Shown here piece after piece: positions 8,761-17,839 of a stretch of 64,000 bases of DNA. Every line of letters begins with the position of its first letter. Position 1 is the first letter of the stretch. The notes beneath the pieces were generated by a model. It ran no database searches and had not been told where the DNA came from. It saw only the letters and a list, made by a program, of their open reading frames with translations. The position numbers were made by a program, and so were the translations under genes. Source of the stretch: Propioniciclava soli (GTDB lineage: Bacteria > Actinomycetota > Actinomycetes > Propionibacteriales > Propionibacteriaceae); the NCBI RefSeq assembly GCF_014858005.1, contig NZ_JACYOT010000001.1:434001-498000 (forward strand), in the 5' to 3' direction.

Positions 8761-10082
8761 GGGTGCGGCACCGCGGTCATGCGCTCCTCGATGGGACGCC
8801 CCGCCGCGAGGTCCGCGTACAGCTCGACCATGGCGGCCGACTGGTGCTCGATCGTCCACCAGCTCGCCATCTCGCGGCTGCGCTCGGCGGCCCGCTCGCG
8901 GAAGGCCGGGTCCTCCAGCTTGGAGAGCATCATCACGAGCTGCCGGGCGAACGACTCCGGCGTGGGCCGCGCGATGGCGCCGTTGACGCCGGGGTCGATG
9001 ACGAGGCGCAGCTCGTGGTCGCAGCTCACGATGGGCAGCCCGGCGTGGGCCGCCTCGTGCAGCACGAGGGCCTGGGTGTCGGTGGTCGACGGGAAGGCGA
9101 ACACGTCGGCCGAGGCGTAGTAGGGGCCGAGCTTCTCCCGGGGCACCTGACCGACCAGCGTCACCCCGCCCCGGCGCCGCGCGCGGCGCAGCTTCTGCTC
9201 CAGCAGGGCGCCGGTGCGCCAGTTGCCGACGATCATCAGCTCGGCGTGGGGAATCTCCTCACGCACCCAGGCGAAGGCGTCCACGAGCAGGCCGATGCTC
9301 TTCTCAGGGGCGATGCGGCCGACGTAGAGGATGCGCGGGCCGTGCGGCGCCGGCAGGTCAGGGCCGGTGGGGAGGGCGTCCGCCCCGTTCGGGACGACGC
9401 GGATGTGGGACTTCGGAGCCAGCTCGAGGCAGCGCGTGGCCGTCTTGTCCGACGGGGTGGTGACCAGATCGGCCGCCTCCAACATCTCGCGGGCGGCGTT
9501 GAGCACGGCGCGCCGCGTGATGCGGCCCCGGCGCCACCAGCGGGGCTGGAAGAAGCTCTGCATGTCCTTCAACTGCGGGCGCTGCATGCCGCGGGTCGCG
9601 GTGGTCAGCACGCGGATGTAGGCGTCCCCGACGGGTGCCAGCAGCGCGTAGTGCTCGGCGTAGGCCTCGAAGTCGGTGTGCCACGTGACCATGAGCGGCA
9701 CGCCGAGTCGGTCGGCCGCCCAGACGCCCAGCAGCCCGATGGTGCCCAGGCCGTGGACGTGGATGACGTCGGGCGGGTCGGCGGCCAGCTGGTCGAGGGC
9801 CCGCTCGAACCCGCGCCCCGTCGCCATGACCAGCGACATGCCGGGCACGGGGATCCCGGGCAGCCGGAGCTCGGTGCGGTGCGGGTGGTCGCGGTAGGGG
9901 TTCGGGCCGTCACACGCCGGTGCCACGACCTGCACCCGGAAGCCCCGCGCCAACAGCTCGCCCTCAAGAAACTGCACCGCGTACAACAATCCGCTGTGCC
10001 CGGGCCCGTAGTTGTCCGTGAACAACGCGACCCGCAAGGGCCGGGCCTCCCCGGTGGGGTTCGACGGCTCGACGGCGGACAT
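8757..10082 (-). CDS. GT4 glycosyltransferase (glycolipid or cell-envelope type)
   Basis: 441 residues with two Rossmann-like domains of a GT-B enzyme. The N-terminal domain (about residues 15-190) carries the acceptor-side GPGHSGL loop and the HVHGLG and TWHTDFEAYAEHY segments. The C-terminal donor domain starts near ILYVGRIAPEKSIGLLVDAF and contains FPSTTDTQALVLHEAAHAG, where Glu matches the EX7E nucleotide-sugar motif. The pattern resembles diacylglycerol glucosyltransferases and PimB-like mannosyltransferases; donor and acceptor cannot be fixed. The start is ATG 10082 with GGAAGGAAG upstream, and TAGTCT further upstream is a likely -10 box. It is coupled to the YchJ-like gene. Confidence 0.85.
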   Translation of the reverse strand: MSAVEPSNPTGEARPLRVALFTDNYGPGHSGLLYAVQFLEGELLARGFRVQVVAPACDGPNPYRDHPHRTELRLPGIPVPGMSLVMATGRGFERALDQLAADPPDVIHVHGLGTIGLLGVWAADRLGVPLMVTWHTDFEAYAEHYALLAPVGDAYIRVLTTATRGMQRPQLKDMQSFFQPRWWRRGRITRRAVLNAAREMLEAADLVTTPSDKTATRCLELAPKSHIRVVPNGADALPTGPDLPAPHGPRILYVGRIAPEKSIGLLVDAFAWVREEIPHAELMIVGNWRTGALLEQKLRRARRRGGVTLVGQVPREKLGPYYASADVFAFPSTTDTQALVLHEAAHAGLPIVSCDHELRLVIDPGVNGAIARPTPESFARQLVMMLSKLEDPAFRERAAERSREMASWWTIEHQSAAMVELYADLAAGRPIEERMTAVPHP

Positions 10083-10164
10083 GGCTTCCTTCCCACGGTG
10101 GGCACGGCAACCAGACCAGACTATCCAGATTCGCCGCCCTGGCCCGGCCGTCGCTCGCTGCGGC

Positions 10165-11187
10165 TCAGAGCGACCCGTAGCGCTGCTTGGCCGCCTGCAG
10201 GGCGGCCACGTAGCCGCCGCGCTCGAAGGCGTCGGCGCGGCCGTCGGCGGGCAGCGCCAGCAGGCCGCGGGCCTCGGCGACCGAGGCGTAGCCCTTGCGC
10301 GCCAGCCAGGACTCCAGGCCGGCCACCAGCGTCCGCGTGTGGTCGCGGCCGTGACGGATCAGCGCGGCCGTCGACATCACCACATCGGCCCCCGCGAGCA
10401 GGTATTTGATCACGTCGTCGGCGGATTCGACGCCGGTCGAGCCGGCCAGCGAGGCCTGCGTGTGGTTGCGAATCGCGGCGATCCACGTGCGCGGCAGCCG
10501 GCCCTCGTGGGGCGTCGACAGCTCGAACGCGTTGTCCATGCCGAGGGTCTCGATGTCGATGTCGGGCTGCAGGAAGCGGTTGAACAGCACCAGGCCGGAC
10601 GCCCCGGCGTCCAGGATCTGCAGGGCCGCGTTACCAGGCGAGCTGAAGGAGGAGGAGAGCTTCACCGACACCGGCAGCTCCACCGCCTGGGTCACCGCCT
10701 GCACGATCTCGAGGTGCCGCTTGAGCACCAGATCGCCGGTGGTGCGCACGTCACCCGGCACGAAGTAGATGTTCAGCTCCAGGGCGGACGCCCCTGCGGA
10801 GGCCAGCTCGCGGGCGAAGTCAACCCAGCCGCCGAGGTCGGAGCCGTTCAGCGACGCGATCACCGGCACGTCGAGCTGGGCGGCCGACTCCTCGACCAGC
10901 TTCAGGTACCCGTAGGCCGCCGACTTCGCCGTCACCTCCACATCGGGAAAGAAGTCGGTCGCCTCGGGGTACCGGTCCTCCTGGGCATCCAGCAGGGCCG
11001 CGTCCCGGTTGGCCTCGGCACGCAGCTGCTCCTCGAACAGCGAGTAGAGCACCACGGCGGACGCCCCACCCCCGGCCAGCGCCCGCACACCGGCCGCGTT
11101 CTGCGACAAGGGACCCGCGGAGGCCACGACGGGGTGGGCCAGCTCCAGGCCGAGGTAGGTGGTGGTCAGGTCGATCGCGCGCTCCAT
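10165..11187 (-). CDS. Dihydroorotate dehydrogenase-like flavin barrel protein in a ferredoxin redox operon
   Basis: 340 residues from ATG 11187, with AAGGAG at 11192-11197; this ATG follows the nifJ stop by one base. The fold is a class 1 DHOD-type TIM barrel: VASAGPLSQN near the N terminus, SLNGSDLGGW, a central ALELNIYF strand, PVSVKLSSSF (the phosphate/flavin lysine strand), and ASLAGSTGVESADDVIKYLLAGADVVMSTAAL at the C-terminal FMN phosphate site. It lacks the catalytic loop of true PyrD, and no pyrimidine genes are nearby. Related proteins are found beside pyruvate:ferredoxin oxidoreductases. A flavin oxidoreductase coupled to ferredoxin or NAD(P)H is the best guess; the substrate is unknown. 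Confidence 0.78.
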   Translation of the reverse strand: MERAIDLTTTYLGLELAHPVVASAGPLSQNAAGVRALAGGGASAVVLYSLFEEQLRAEANRDAALLDAQEDRYPEATDFFPDVEVTAKSAAYGYLKLVEESAAQLDVPVIASLNGSDLGGWVDFARELASAGASALELNIYFVPGDVRTTGDLVLKRHLEIVQAVTQAVELPVSVKLSSSFSSPGNAALQILDAGASGLVLFNRFLQPDIDIETLGMDNAFELSTPHEGRLPRTWIAAIRNHTQASLAGSTGVESADDVIKYLLAGADVVMSTAALIRHGRDHTRTLVAGLESWLARKGYASVAEARGLLALPADGRADAFERGGYVAALQAAKQRYGSL

Positions 11188-11188
11188 G

Positions 11189-14100
11189 TCACTCCTTCGC
11201 ATCCGCGGCGAACTCTGACGCGCCCCGCGTCGCCATCTCTTCGTAGTCGCGCCAGCGGCGCTCCACCTGCGCCTGCCCGAACTCGAGCATGCGCTCGGCG
11301 CCCTCGGGGTCGACGTTCTTCAACATCCGGAAGCGCAGCTCGTTGCGCTGGTACTGCTCCAGCGTGAACCGCGGCCGCGGGCTGTCGAGCAGGAAGGGGT
11401 TCTTGCCGGCCATCCGCAGCACCGGGTTGAACCGGATGAGCGGCCAGTGGCCGGAGTTCACCGCCAGGTACTGCTGGTCGAGGCCCTTCTTCATGTCGAT
11501 GCCGTGGGCGATGCAGTGGCTGTACGCCAGGATCAACGACGGCCCGTCGTAGGCCTCCGCCTCGCGGAACGCCGTGAGCGTCTGCTGCGGGTCGGCGCCC
11601 ATCGCGATGCGGGCCACGTACACGTTGCCGTAGGCGATCGCCTGCATCGCCAGGTCCTTGTCGATCGTCTCCTTGCCGGCGGAGGCGAACTTGGCCACCG
11701 CCCCCATCGGCGTCGCCTTGGACGCCTGCCCGCCGGTGTTGGAGTACACCTCGGTGTCCATCACCAGCACGTTCACGTTGCGTCCCGAGGCGAGCACGTG
11801 GTCGAGGCCACCGGAGCCGATGTCGTAGGCCCAGCCGTCGCCGCCCACGATCCACACGCTGCGGCGCAGCAGGTGGTCGGCCACCGAGCGGAGGTCGGCC
11901 GCCTGCGGGCCGGTCATGGAATCGAGGCGCTCCTTGAGCTGGTCGACGCGCGCGCGCTGGTGCGACAGGTCCGACTCGTACTGCTGCTCGGCGGTGAGGA
12001 TGTCATCAACCAGCGCATCGTCGCCGATCTCGCCGCGCAGCTGTTCCAGCCGACGCCGCGCGAGATCGGTCTGCAGATCGGCCGCCAGGCGCAGGCCGAG
12101 CCCGAACTCCGCGTTGTCCTCGAACAGCGAGTTCGACCAGGCGGGCCCGCGGCCGTACTTGTTGCGCGCCCACGGCGTCGTCGGCAGGTTGCCGCCGTAG
12201 ATGGACGAGCAACCCGTCGCGTTCGCGATGGACGCCCGTCCGCCGAACAGCTGCGACAACAACTTCAGGTACGGCGTCTCGCCGCAGCCCGTGCACGCCC
12301 CCGAGAACTCGAACAAGGGCTCGAGGTACTGCACGCCGCGCACCTGGGCGAAGTCGACGCGGCTGCGCCGGTTCACGGGGATCGCCTCGAAGAAGGCCAC
12401 GTTCTGCTTCGTCGGCTCCCGGTCGAGCACCGGCGCCAGGTTGATGGCCTTGCGCTCCCCGCCGGTGCCGGCCGCGGGGCCCACCACCTTCACCGGGCAC
12501 GACTCCACGCACAGCCCGCAGCCTGTGCAGTCCTCCGCGTAGACCTGCAGGGTGTACTTCGCGCCCGGCAGGCCGGCGGCGTTGAGCTCGGCGGTCTGGA
12601 ACGTCGACGGTGCGCCGTCCAGCGCCGGCTCGGGGTAGTACTTGGCGCGCAGCACGGCGTGAGGGCAGACGAAGCTGCAGTTGCCGCACTGGATGCAGGT
12701 CTCCGGATCCCACACCGCCACGATGTCGGAGATGTTGCGCTTCTCGTACTGCGTCGTGCCGCTCGGGTAGGTGCCGTCCACCGGCAGCGCCGAGACGGGC
12801 AGGTCGTCGCCCTCGTCGAGCAGCATCTTGGCCGTGACGCGGCGCACGAAGTCGGGCGCATGGTCGGGCACGGGCGCGATGAGGCCCTTGTCGGACGCCA
12901 CCGCGTCCGGCACCTCCACCCGGTGCAGGTGCTCGATCGCGGCGTCCACCGCCGCATGGTTCTTCTTCACCACGTCGGCGCCGCGGCGGCCGTAGGTCTT
13001 CTCGATGGACGCCTTGACCGCGGCGATGGCCTCCTCGCGCGGCATGACGCGGCTGATCGCGAAGAAGCAGGTCTGCAGCACGGTGTTGGTGCGGTTGCCC
13101 ATGCCGGCGGCCCGCGAGACGGCGTTGGCGTCGATCGTGTAGAGCTCCAGCTCCAGCTCGATGATGCGCCGCTGCATCGGCTCGGGCAGGTGCGCGAACA
13201 CCTCCTCGGGCGCGAACGGGGTGTTGAGCAGCACGACGGTGCCGCGCCGCGCGGTGCGCAGCACGTCGACGCGCTCCAGGATCGACAGGTGGTGGACGCC
13301 GATGAAGCCGGCCTCCTTCACCAGGTAGGGCGCTGTGATGGGCTCCGGACCGAACCGGAGGTGGCTGACCGTCCGGCTGCCCGACTTCTTCGAGTCGTAG
13401 ACGAAGTAGCCCTGGGCGTAGGTGCCCTCCTGGCCGCCGAGGATCTTGATGGTGTTCTTGTTGGCGCCGACGGTGCCGTCCGAGCCGATGCCGTAGAACA
13501 CGGCGCGGTGGGTCTCGGGGGATTCCACGTCGAGGTCGGCCGGGTACTCGATCGACAGGTTCGTGACGTCGTCGGTGATGCCCACGGTGAAGCGCGGCTT
13601 GGGCTTCTCGCGCTGCAGCTCCTCGACGATGCCGACCACCATGGCCGGGGTGAACTCCTTGCTCGACAACCCGTAGCGCCCGCCGATCACCAGCGGCAGC
13701 GAGGCCCGCTCGCCGTTCGAGACGGCCTCGGCCAGCGCGGAGGTGACGTCGAGGAACAGCGGCTCGCCTCCGGCGCCGGGCTCCTTCGTCCGGTCGAGCA
13801 CGGCGATGCGTTCCACGGACGCCGGCAGCGCGGCCAGCAGCTCGGCGACCGGGAACGGGCGGTAGAGCCGGATCTGCAGGACGCCGACCTTCTCGCCCTG
13901 GGCCGTCAGGTGGTCGATCGCCTGGTGGCAGGTCTGGGCGCCCGAGCCCATCACGATGAGCACGTGGGTGGCCTCGGGGTCGCCGTGGTATTCCACCAGC
14001 CCGTAGGAGCGTCCGGTGAGCGCGGCAAACTCGTCCATCGCCCGGCGCACCACCCCGGGCACCTCGAGGTAGAAGCTGTTGGAGGTCTCGCGGGACTGGA

Positions 14101-14974
14101 AGTAGGTGTCCGGGTTCTGCGCCGTGCCGCGAATGTAGGGGTGCTCGGGGCTCAGCGCCCGGTCGCGGTGGGCGCGGACGAGGTCGTGCGGCACGTAGGT
14201 GCGCAGGTCGTCGTCGGAGAGCATCGTCAGCGTGTTCAGCTCGTGGCTGGTGCGGAAGCCGTCGAAGAAGTGCAGGAACGGCACCCGGCTGCGCAGCGTC
14301 GACAGCTGGGCAATCGCCGCCATGTCGTGGCTCTCCTGCACCGAGGCCGAGCTGAGCAGCGCGAAGCCGGTCTGCCGCACCGCCATCACGTCCTGGTGGT
14401 CGCCGAAGATGCTCAGCCCCTGCGTGGCCAGCGAGCGGGCCGCGACGTGGAACGTCGTCGAGGTGAGCTCGCCGGCGATCTTGTACATGTTCGGGATCAT
14501 CAACAACAGGCCCTGGGACGCCGTGAACGTCGTCGACATCGCGCCGCCCTGCAGTGCGCCGTGCAGCGCGCCCGCCGCCCCGCCCTCGGACTGCATCTCG
14601 ATCACGGTGGGCACCGTGCCCCACACGTTCGCGCGGTCGCGCGAGGACCACTCGTCCGCGAGCTCGGCCATGGTCGAGCTGGGGGTGATGGGGTAGATCG
14701 AACACAGCTCGTTGAGCCGGTAGGCCACCGAGACCGCGGCCTCGTTCCCGTCGATAATGTCACGCCTCGCCGGCGGGGCTGGTGCTCGCTCCGCTCGCGC
14801 TGGCACATCCTCACGCCTCGCCGGCGGGGCTGGTGCTCGCTCCGCTCGCGCTGGCACATCCTCACGCCTCGCCGGCGGGGCTGGTGCTCGCTCCGCTCGC
14901 GCTGGCACATCCTCACGCCTCGCCGGCGGGGCTGGTGCTCGCTCCGCTCGCGCTGCTGCGTCCTCGATTGTCAT
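11189..14974 (-). CDS. nifJ: Pyruvate:ferredoxin (flavodoxin) oxidoreductase with repeat-bearing N terminus
   Basis: 1261 residues, single-chain NifJ type. It should convert pyruvate and CoA to acetyl-CoA and CO2 with reduction of ferredoxin, or the reverse. Domains in order: pyrimidine domain from about residue 72 (IDGNEAAVSVAYR, IYPITPSS); CoA-binding and gamma-like domains; two [4Fe-4S] motifs near residues 758 (CIQCGNCSFVCP) and 815 (CTGCGLCVESCP); a third cluster contributed by CTGCGETPY near 893; and the thiamine diphosphate domain with GDGWAYDIG and SNTGGQ near 1045-1080. The start is ATG 14974 with GAGGGAG upstream. Residues 5-71 are an alanine/arginine/proline-rich extension absent from typical NifJ proteins, made of a 17-residue repeat. 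It is the middle gene of a three-gene operon. Confidence 0.95.
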   Translation of the reverse strand: MTIEDAAARAERAPAPPARREDVPARAERAPAPPARREDVPARAERAPAPPARREDVPARAERAPAPPARRDIIDGNEAAVSVAYRLNELCSIYPITPSSTMAELADEWSSRDRANVWGTVPTVIEMQSEGGAAGALHGALQGGAMSTTFTASQGLLLMIPNMYKIAGELTSTTFHVAARSLATQGLSIFGDHQDVMAVRQTGFALLSSASVQESHDMAAIAQLSTLRSRVPFLHFFDGFRTSHELNTLTMLSDDDLRTYVPHDLVRAHRDRALSPEHPYIRGTAQNPDTYFQSRETSNSFYLEVPGVVRRAMDEFAALTGRSYGLVEYHGDPEATHVLIVMGSGAQTCHQAIDHLTAQGEKVGVLQIRLYRPFPVAELLAALPASVERIAVLDRTKEPGAGGEPLFLDVTSALAEAVSNGERASLPLVIGGRYGLSSKEFTPAMVVGIVEELQREKPKPRFTVGITDDVTNLSIEYPADLDVESPETHRAVFYGIGSDGTVGANKNTIKILGGQEGTYAQGYFVYDSKKSGSRTVSHLRFGPEPITAPYLVKEAGFIGVHHLSILERVDVLRTARRGTVVLLNTPFAPEEVFAHLPEPMQRRIIELELELYTIDANAVSRAAGMGNRTNTVLQTCFFAISRVMPREEAIAAVKASIEKTYGRRGADVVKKNHAAVDAAIEHLHRVEVPDAVASDKGLIAPVPDHAPDFVRRVTAKMLLDEGDDLPVSALPVDGTYPSGTTQYEKRNISDIVAVWDPETCIQCGNCSFVCPHAVLRAKYYPEPALDGAPSTFQTAELNAAGLPGAKYTLQVYAEDCTGCGLCVESCPVKVVGPAAGTGGERKAINLAPVLDREPTKQNVAFFEAIPVNRRSRVDFAQVRGVQYLEPLFEFSGACTGCGETPYLKLLSQLFGGRASIANATGCSSIYGGNLPTTPWARNKYGRGPAWSNSLFEDNAEFGLGLRLAADLQTDLARRRLEQLRGEIGDDALVDDILTAEQQYESDLSHQRARVDQLKERLDSMTGPQAADLRSVADHLLRRSVWIVGGDGWAYDIGSGGLDHVLASGRNVNVLVMDTEVYSNTGGQASKATPMGAVAKFASAGKETIDKDLAMQAIAYGNVYVARIAMGADPQQTLTAFREAEAYDGPSLILAYSHCIAHGIDMKKGLDQQYLAVNSGHWPLIRFNPVLRMAGKNPFLLDSPRPRFTLEQYQRNELRFRMLKNVDPEGAERMLEFGQAQVERRWRDYEEMATRGASEFAADAKE
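14761..14955. repeat. 51-bp tandem repeat (about 3.8 copies) inside the nifJ 5' coding region
   Basis: Copies start at 14761, 14812, 14863 and 14914, the last ending near 14955. The first three look identical by eye. The unit is 51 bases, so changes in copy number keep the nifJ frame. On the coding strand each unit gives the 17 residues REDVPARAERAPAPPAR. Collapsing the array to one copy leaves a short NifJ N terminus close to the family norm, so the array looks like a recent expansion. Confidence 0.95.
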
Positions 14975-15006
14975 GGTTGCGCTCCCTCTTCTGGCGTCCG
15001 CGCGGC

Positions 15007-16638
15007 TCAGCGCTCGGCGACCATCTCGATGGCGTGGACCGGGCACTGCTCGTAGCAGGTGCCGCAGCCGGTGCACTTGGCGTAGTCGTAGCGGTAGCGC
15101 AGGCCCTTGCCGAGCTTGATCACCGCGTCCTCCGGGCAGGAGCCCAGGCAGCCGTCGCACTCGATGCAGTTGCCGCACGACAGGCAGCGCCACGCCTCGG
15201 TGCGCGCCTCGTCGGGCGCCAGGCCACCCACGATTTCGTCGAAGTTCTGCCGGTGTTCAACGGCCAGCTCGGGCTGGGTGCTGCGCCGGTTGTCTCCCCA
15301 GTACCAGAGGTTCAGCTTCTCGAACGTCGCGATGTCGTTCTTCTCGCGCGGCACGTGCGGGCGGCTCTGCAGCCACAGGTCGATCATGCGCGCGGCCTTC
15401 TTGCCGTGGCCGACGCCGACGGTCACGGTCCGCTCCGAGGGCACCGCGTCGCCGCCGGCGAAGATGCCGGGCACATCGGTCATGAGCGTCGTGGTGTCGA
15501 CGGTGACGACATCGCCGTCGAACCGCATGCCGGGGATCGCCTGGAGGAAGCCGGAGTCGGCCTCCTGGCCGAGGGCGAGGATCACGGTGTCGGCCTCGAG
15601 GGACTCGAAGCGGCCCGTGCCGCGGGCCTTGCCGTTCTCGTCGAGCTCCATGATCTCGACCTGCATGGCGCCGGCGTCCACTTCGGTGATCGTGCGCAGC
15701 CAGTTCATCTTGACGCCCTCGCGGACGGCCTCGTCGTGCTCGTCGGCGTGCGCCGGCATCTGCTCCTGGGTGCGCCGGTAGACGATGATCGACTCCTCCG
15801 CGCCCAGCCGGCGGGCCACGCGGGCGGCGTCCATCGCGGTGTTGCCGCCGCCGTAGACCGCCACGCGGCGGCCGATGACGGGCTTGGTGCCGGAGGCGAC
15901 GTCGCGCAGGAAGCCGACGGCGTCGACGATCTTGCCGGCGTCCATGGTGGGGATGTCGACGCGCTTGGACAGGTGCGCCCCGATCGCGACGAAGACGGCG
16001 TCGAAGTGGCCCTTCTCCTGCTCGGCCAGCAGGTCGGTGACCGTGTGGTTCTGCACGATGGTCACGCCCAGCTCGACGATGCGGGCGACCTCGGCGTCGA
16101 GGACGTCGCGGGGCAGGCGGTACTCCGGGATGCCGTAGCGCATCATGCCGCCGGGGGCGTCGGAGGAGTCGTGGATCTCGACCTCGTGGCCCAGCATCGC
16201 GAGCTGGTAGGCGGCCGACAGCCCGGACGGCCCGGCGCCAATCACGAGGACGCGGCGCCCGGTGCGCCGGGTGGGCGCGGTGAACTGCCAGTTGTTCTCG
16301 ATGGCGAGGTCGCCGAGGTAGCGCTCGACGGAGTGGATCGACACCGCCCCGTCGAGCTCGATGCGGTTGCAGGCCGTCTCGCACGGGTGGTAGCAGACGC
16401 GGCCGTGGATGGCGGGGAACGGGTTGTTGCGCGTCAGCTCGCGCCACGCCTCCTCGTCCTGCTTCGCCTTGACGAGGCGCAGCCATTCCTGGATGTTCTC
16501 CCCGGCCGGGCACGCGTGGTTGCACGGCGGCAGCAGATCCACATAGATCGGCATCCGCACCCGCACCGGGCCCACCCGACCCCGCGCGGTGTCCAGGTTC
16601 GGCAGGTGGGTCAGGTTGCGGCTCGTGGGTGCATCCAT
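15007..16638 (-). CDS. GltD-like NAD(P)H oxidoreductase with N- and C-terminal Fe-S domains
   Basis: 543 residues from ATG 16638, preceded by GGAGGG. An N-terminal Fe-S region (CNHACPAGENIQEW, then CYHPCETACNR) matches the GltD/dihydropyrimidine dehydrogenase helical domain. Two Rossmann domains follow: FAD site VIGAGPSGLSAAYQL and NAD(P)H site AVYGGGNTAMDAARVA. The C-terminal 90 residues form a ferredoxin domain with CLSCGNCIECDGCLGSCP and CTGCGTCYEQCP, enough for two [4Fe-4S] clusters. No glutamate synthase large subunit is present. The nifJ start lies 32 bases downstream. Inference: it moves electrons between NAD(P)H and ferredoxin for NifJ. TATCGT at 16691-16696 (minus strand) is a likely -10 box. 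Confidence 0.85.
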   Translation of the reverse strand: MDAPTSRNLTHLPNLDTARGRVGPVRVRMPIYVDLLPPCNHACPAGENIQEWLRLVKAKQDEEAWRELTRNNPFPAIHGRVCYHPCETACNRIELDGAVSIHSVERYLGDLAIENNWQFTAPTRRTGRRVLVIGAGPSGLSAAYQLAMLGHEVEIHDSSDAPGGMMRYGIPEYRLPRDVLDAEVARIVELGVTIVQNHTVTDLLAEQEKGHFDAVFVAIGAHLSKRVDIPTMDAGKIVDAVGFLRDVASGTKPVIGRRVAVYGGGNTAMDAARVARRLGAEESIIVYRRTQEQMPAHADEHDEAVREGVKMNWLRTITEVDAGAMQVEIMELDENGKARGTGRFESLEADTVILALGQEADSGFLQAIPGMRFDGDVVTVDTTTLMTDVPGIFAGGDAVPSERTVTVGVGHGKKAARMIDLWLQSRPHVPREKNDIATFEKLNLWYWGDNRRSTQPELAVEHRQNFDEIVGGLAPDEARTEAWRCLSCGNCIECDGCLGSCPEDAVIKLGKGLRYRYDYAKCTGCGTCYEQCPVHAIEMVAER

Positions 16639-16707
16639 GGGTGGGTCCCTCCGGTGGGTTCTGCGCAGCGTCGCGGTGGGTGTCCCTCGCACGATACCCC
16701 CCACCGA

Positions 16708-17829
16708 TCAGCTTTGTGCGGCGTCCCCGGCGATGCCCGACATCACCTCCGCGGCGGCGGCGGCGAGGTGCTCCGGCCCCCGTGCCAAGGCGGTGGCAAG
16801 GGCGGTTCCCTCGGGCGTGATGCACACCAGGCGGTGGACGCCGGCGCCCAGCAGGGCTGCGGCGTCGGGCGCGAGGCGGCCGCCGAAGAGCACCACCGGG
16901 ACGCCGTGGGCGGCGGCCAGCCGCGCGACGCCGGCGGGGGCCTTGCCGGCCAGGGTCTGGGCGTCCACGGAGCCCTCGCCAGTGAGGACGAGGTCGGCGT
17001 CGGTGAGCGCGGCGTCCAGCCCCACGGCGTCGGCGACGACGTCGAAGCCGGGCCGGACCGTCGCGCCCAGCGCCAGCAGCGCCCAGCCCAGGCCGCCCGC
17101 GGCGCCGGCTCCGGGCCGGTGGGCCTCGGCCGGGGCCAGCGCGGCAGACACGCGGGCGAGCACGCCATCGAGGAACGCGACGTCGCCGGCGTCGGCCCCC
17201 TTCTGCGGGCCGAAGACCGCCGAGGCGCCGTCCGGCCCGCACAGGGGATGGGTGACGTCGCAGGCGGCCTCCAGGGTGACCTCGGCCAGGCGGGGGTCGA
17301 GGCCCGTGGTGTCGACGGATGTCAGGTGCGCCAGCGCGGCGGGGGTGGGGGCGAGCTTGGTGCCGTCGGCGGCGCGGAAGCGGACGCCGAGCGCGTGCAG
17401 CAGACCGGCGCCGCCGTCGTTGGTGGCCGAACCGCCCAACCCGATGACGAGGCGGCGGGCGCCGGCGTCCAGGGCCGCGCCGATGAGCTCTCCGACGCCC
17501 ACGGTCGTGGCCTGGCGGACGTCCCGCTCGGCCGGGGCGATGGACTCCAGCCCGACCGCCTGGGCGACCTCGATGACGGCCAGGTCGCCCGCGAGCGCCC
17601 AGGCGGCACGGGTGGGGCGCCCGAGCGCGTCGGGAACGGTCAGGTGGCGGAGGTCGGCGCCCAGCCCGGCCGCGAGCGCGGCGACGAAGCCCTCGCCACC
17701 GTCCGACAGCGGCACCTCGACGACGATGGCGTCGGGGCGGGCGGCGCGGACGCCGGCCGCCATGGCCGCCGCGGCGTGGGCGGCGGTCATCGACTCCTTG
17801 AAGGAGTCGGGGGCGCAGACGACCTTCAC
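16708..17829 (-). CDS. garK: Glycerate kinase (GarK/GlxK family)
   Basis: 373 residues. Two in-frame GTG codons lie at 17832 and 17829; the second is better spaced from GAAGG and gives VKVVCAPDSFKESM, matching the family start. Family motifs include PLSDGGEGF, GVGELIGAALDAGARRLVIGLGGSATNDGG and TGEGSVDAQTLAGKAP near the C terminus. It phosphorylates D-glycerate, giving 2-phosphoglycerate in the GarK class. It is the last gene of the aldarate operon, ten bases after garR, and would deliver the glycerate made by GarR into lower glycolysis. An 11-base direct duplication (GTGAAGGTCGT) lies across the garR-garK junction. Confidence 0.9.
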   Translation of the reverse strand: MKVVCAPDSFKESMTAAHAAAAMAAGVRAARPDAIVVEVPLSDGGEGFVAALAAGLGADLRHLTVPDALGRPTRAAWALAGDLAVIEVAQAVGLESIAPAERDVRQATTVGVGELIGAALDAGARRLVIGLGGSATNDGGAGLLHALGVRFRAADGTKLAPTPAALAHLTSVDTTGLDPRLAEVTLEAACDVTHPLCGPDGASAVFGPQKGADAGDVAFLDGVLARVSAALAPAEAHRPGAGAAGGLGWALLALGATVRPGFDVVADAVGLDAALTDADLVLTGEGSVDAQTLAGKAPAGVARLAAAHGVPVVLFGGRLAPDAAALLGAGVHRLVCITPEGTALATALARGPEHLAAAAAEVMSGIAGDAAQS

Positions 17830-17839
17830 CACACGACCT

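Noticed and set aside
10165-11187. Assignment as pyrD (true dihydroorotate dehydrogenase)
   Set aside because: Context is a ferredoxin redox operon, and the sequence departs from PyrD in the catalytic loop region; family-level call only.
14761-14955. Possible CRISPR array
   Set aside because: The units abut without unique spacers and are in frame within nifJ; this is a minisatellite.
11447-15055. Very long open frame on the plus strand opposite nifJ
   Set aside because: Composition (arginine, histidine, glutamine, valine-rich) and lack of any domain mark it as a GC-bias mirror of the real nifJ frame.
15007-16638. Assignment as gltD (glutamate synthase small subunit)
   Set aside because: No gltB partner, and an additional C-terminal ferredoxin domain not found in GltD.
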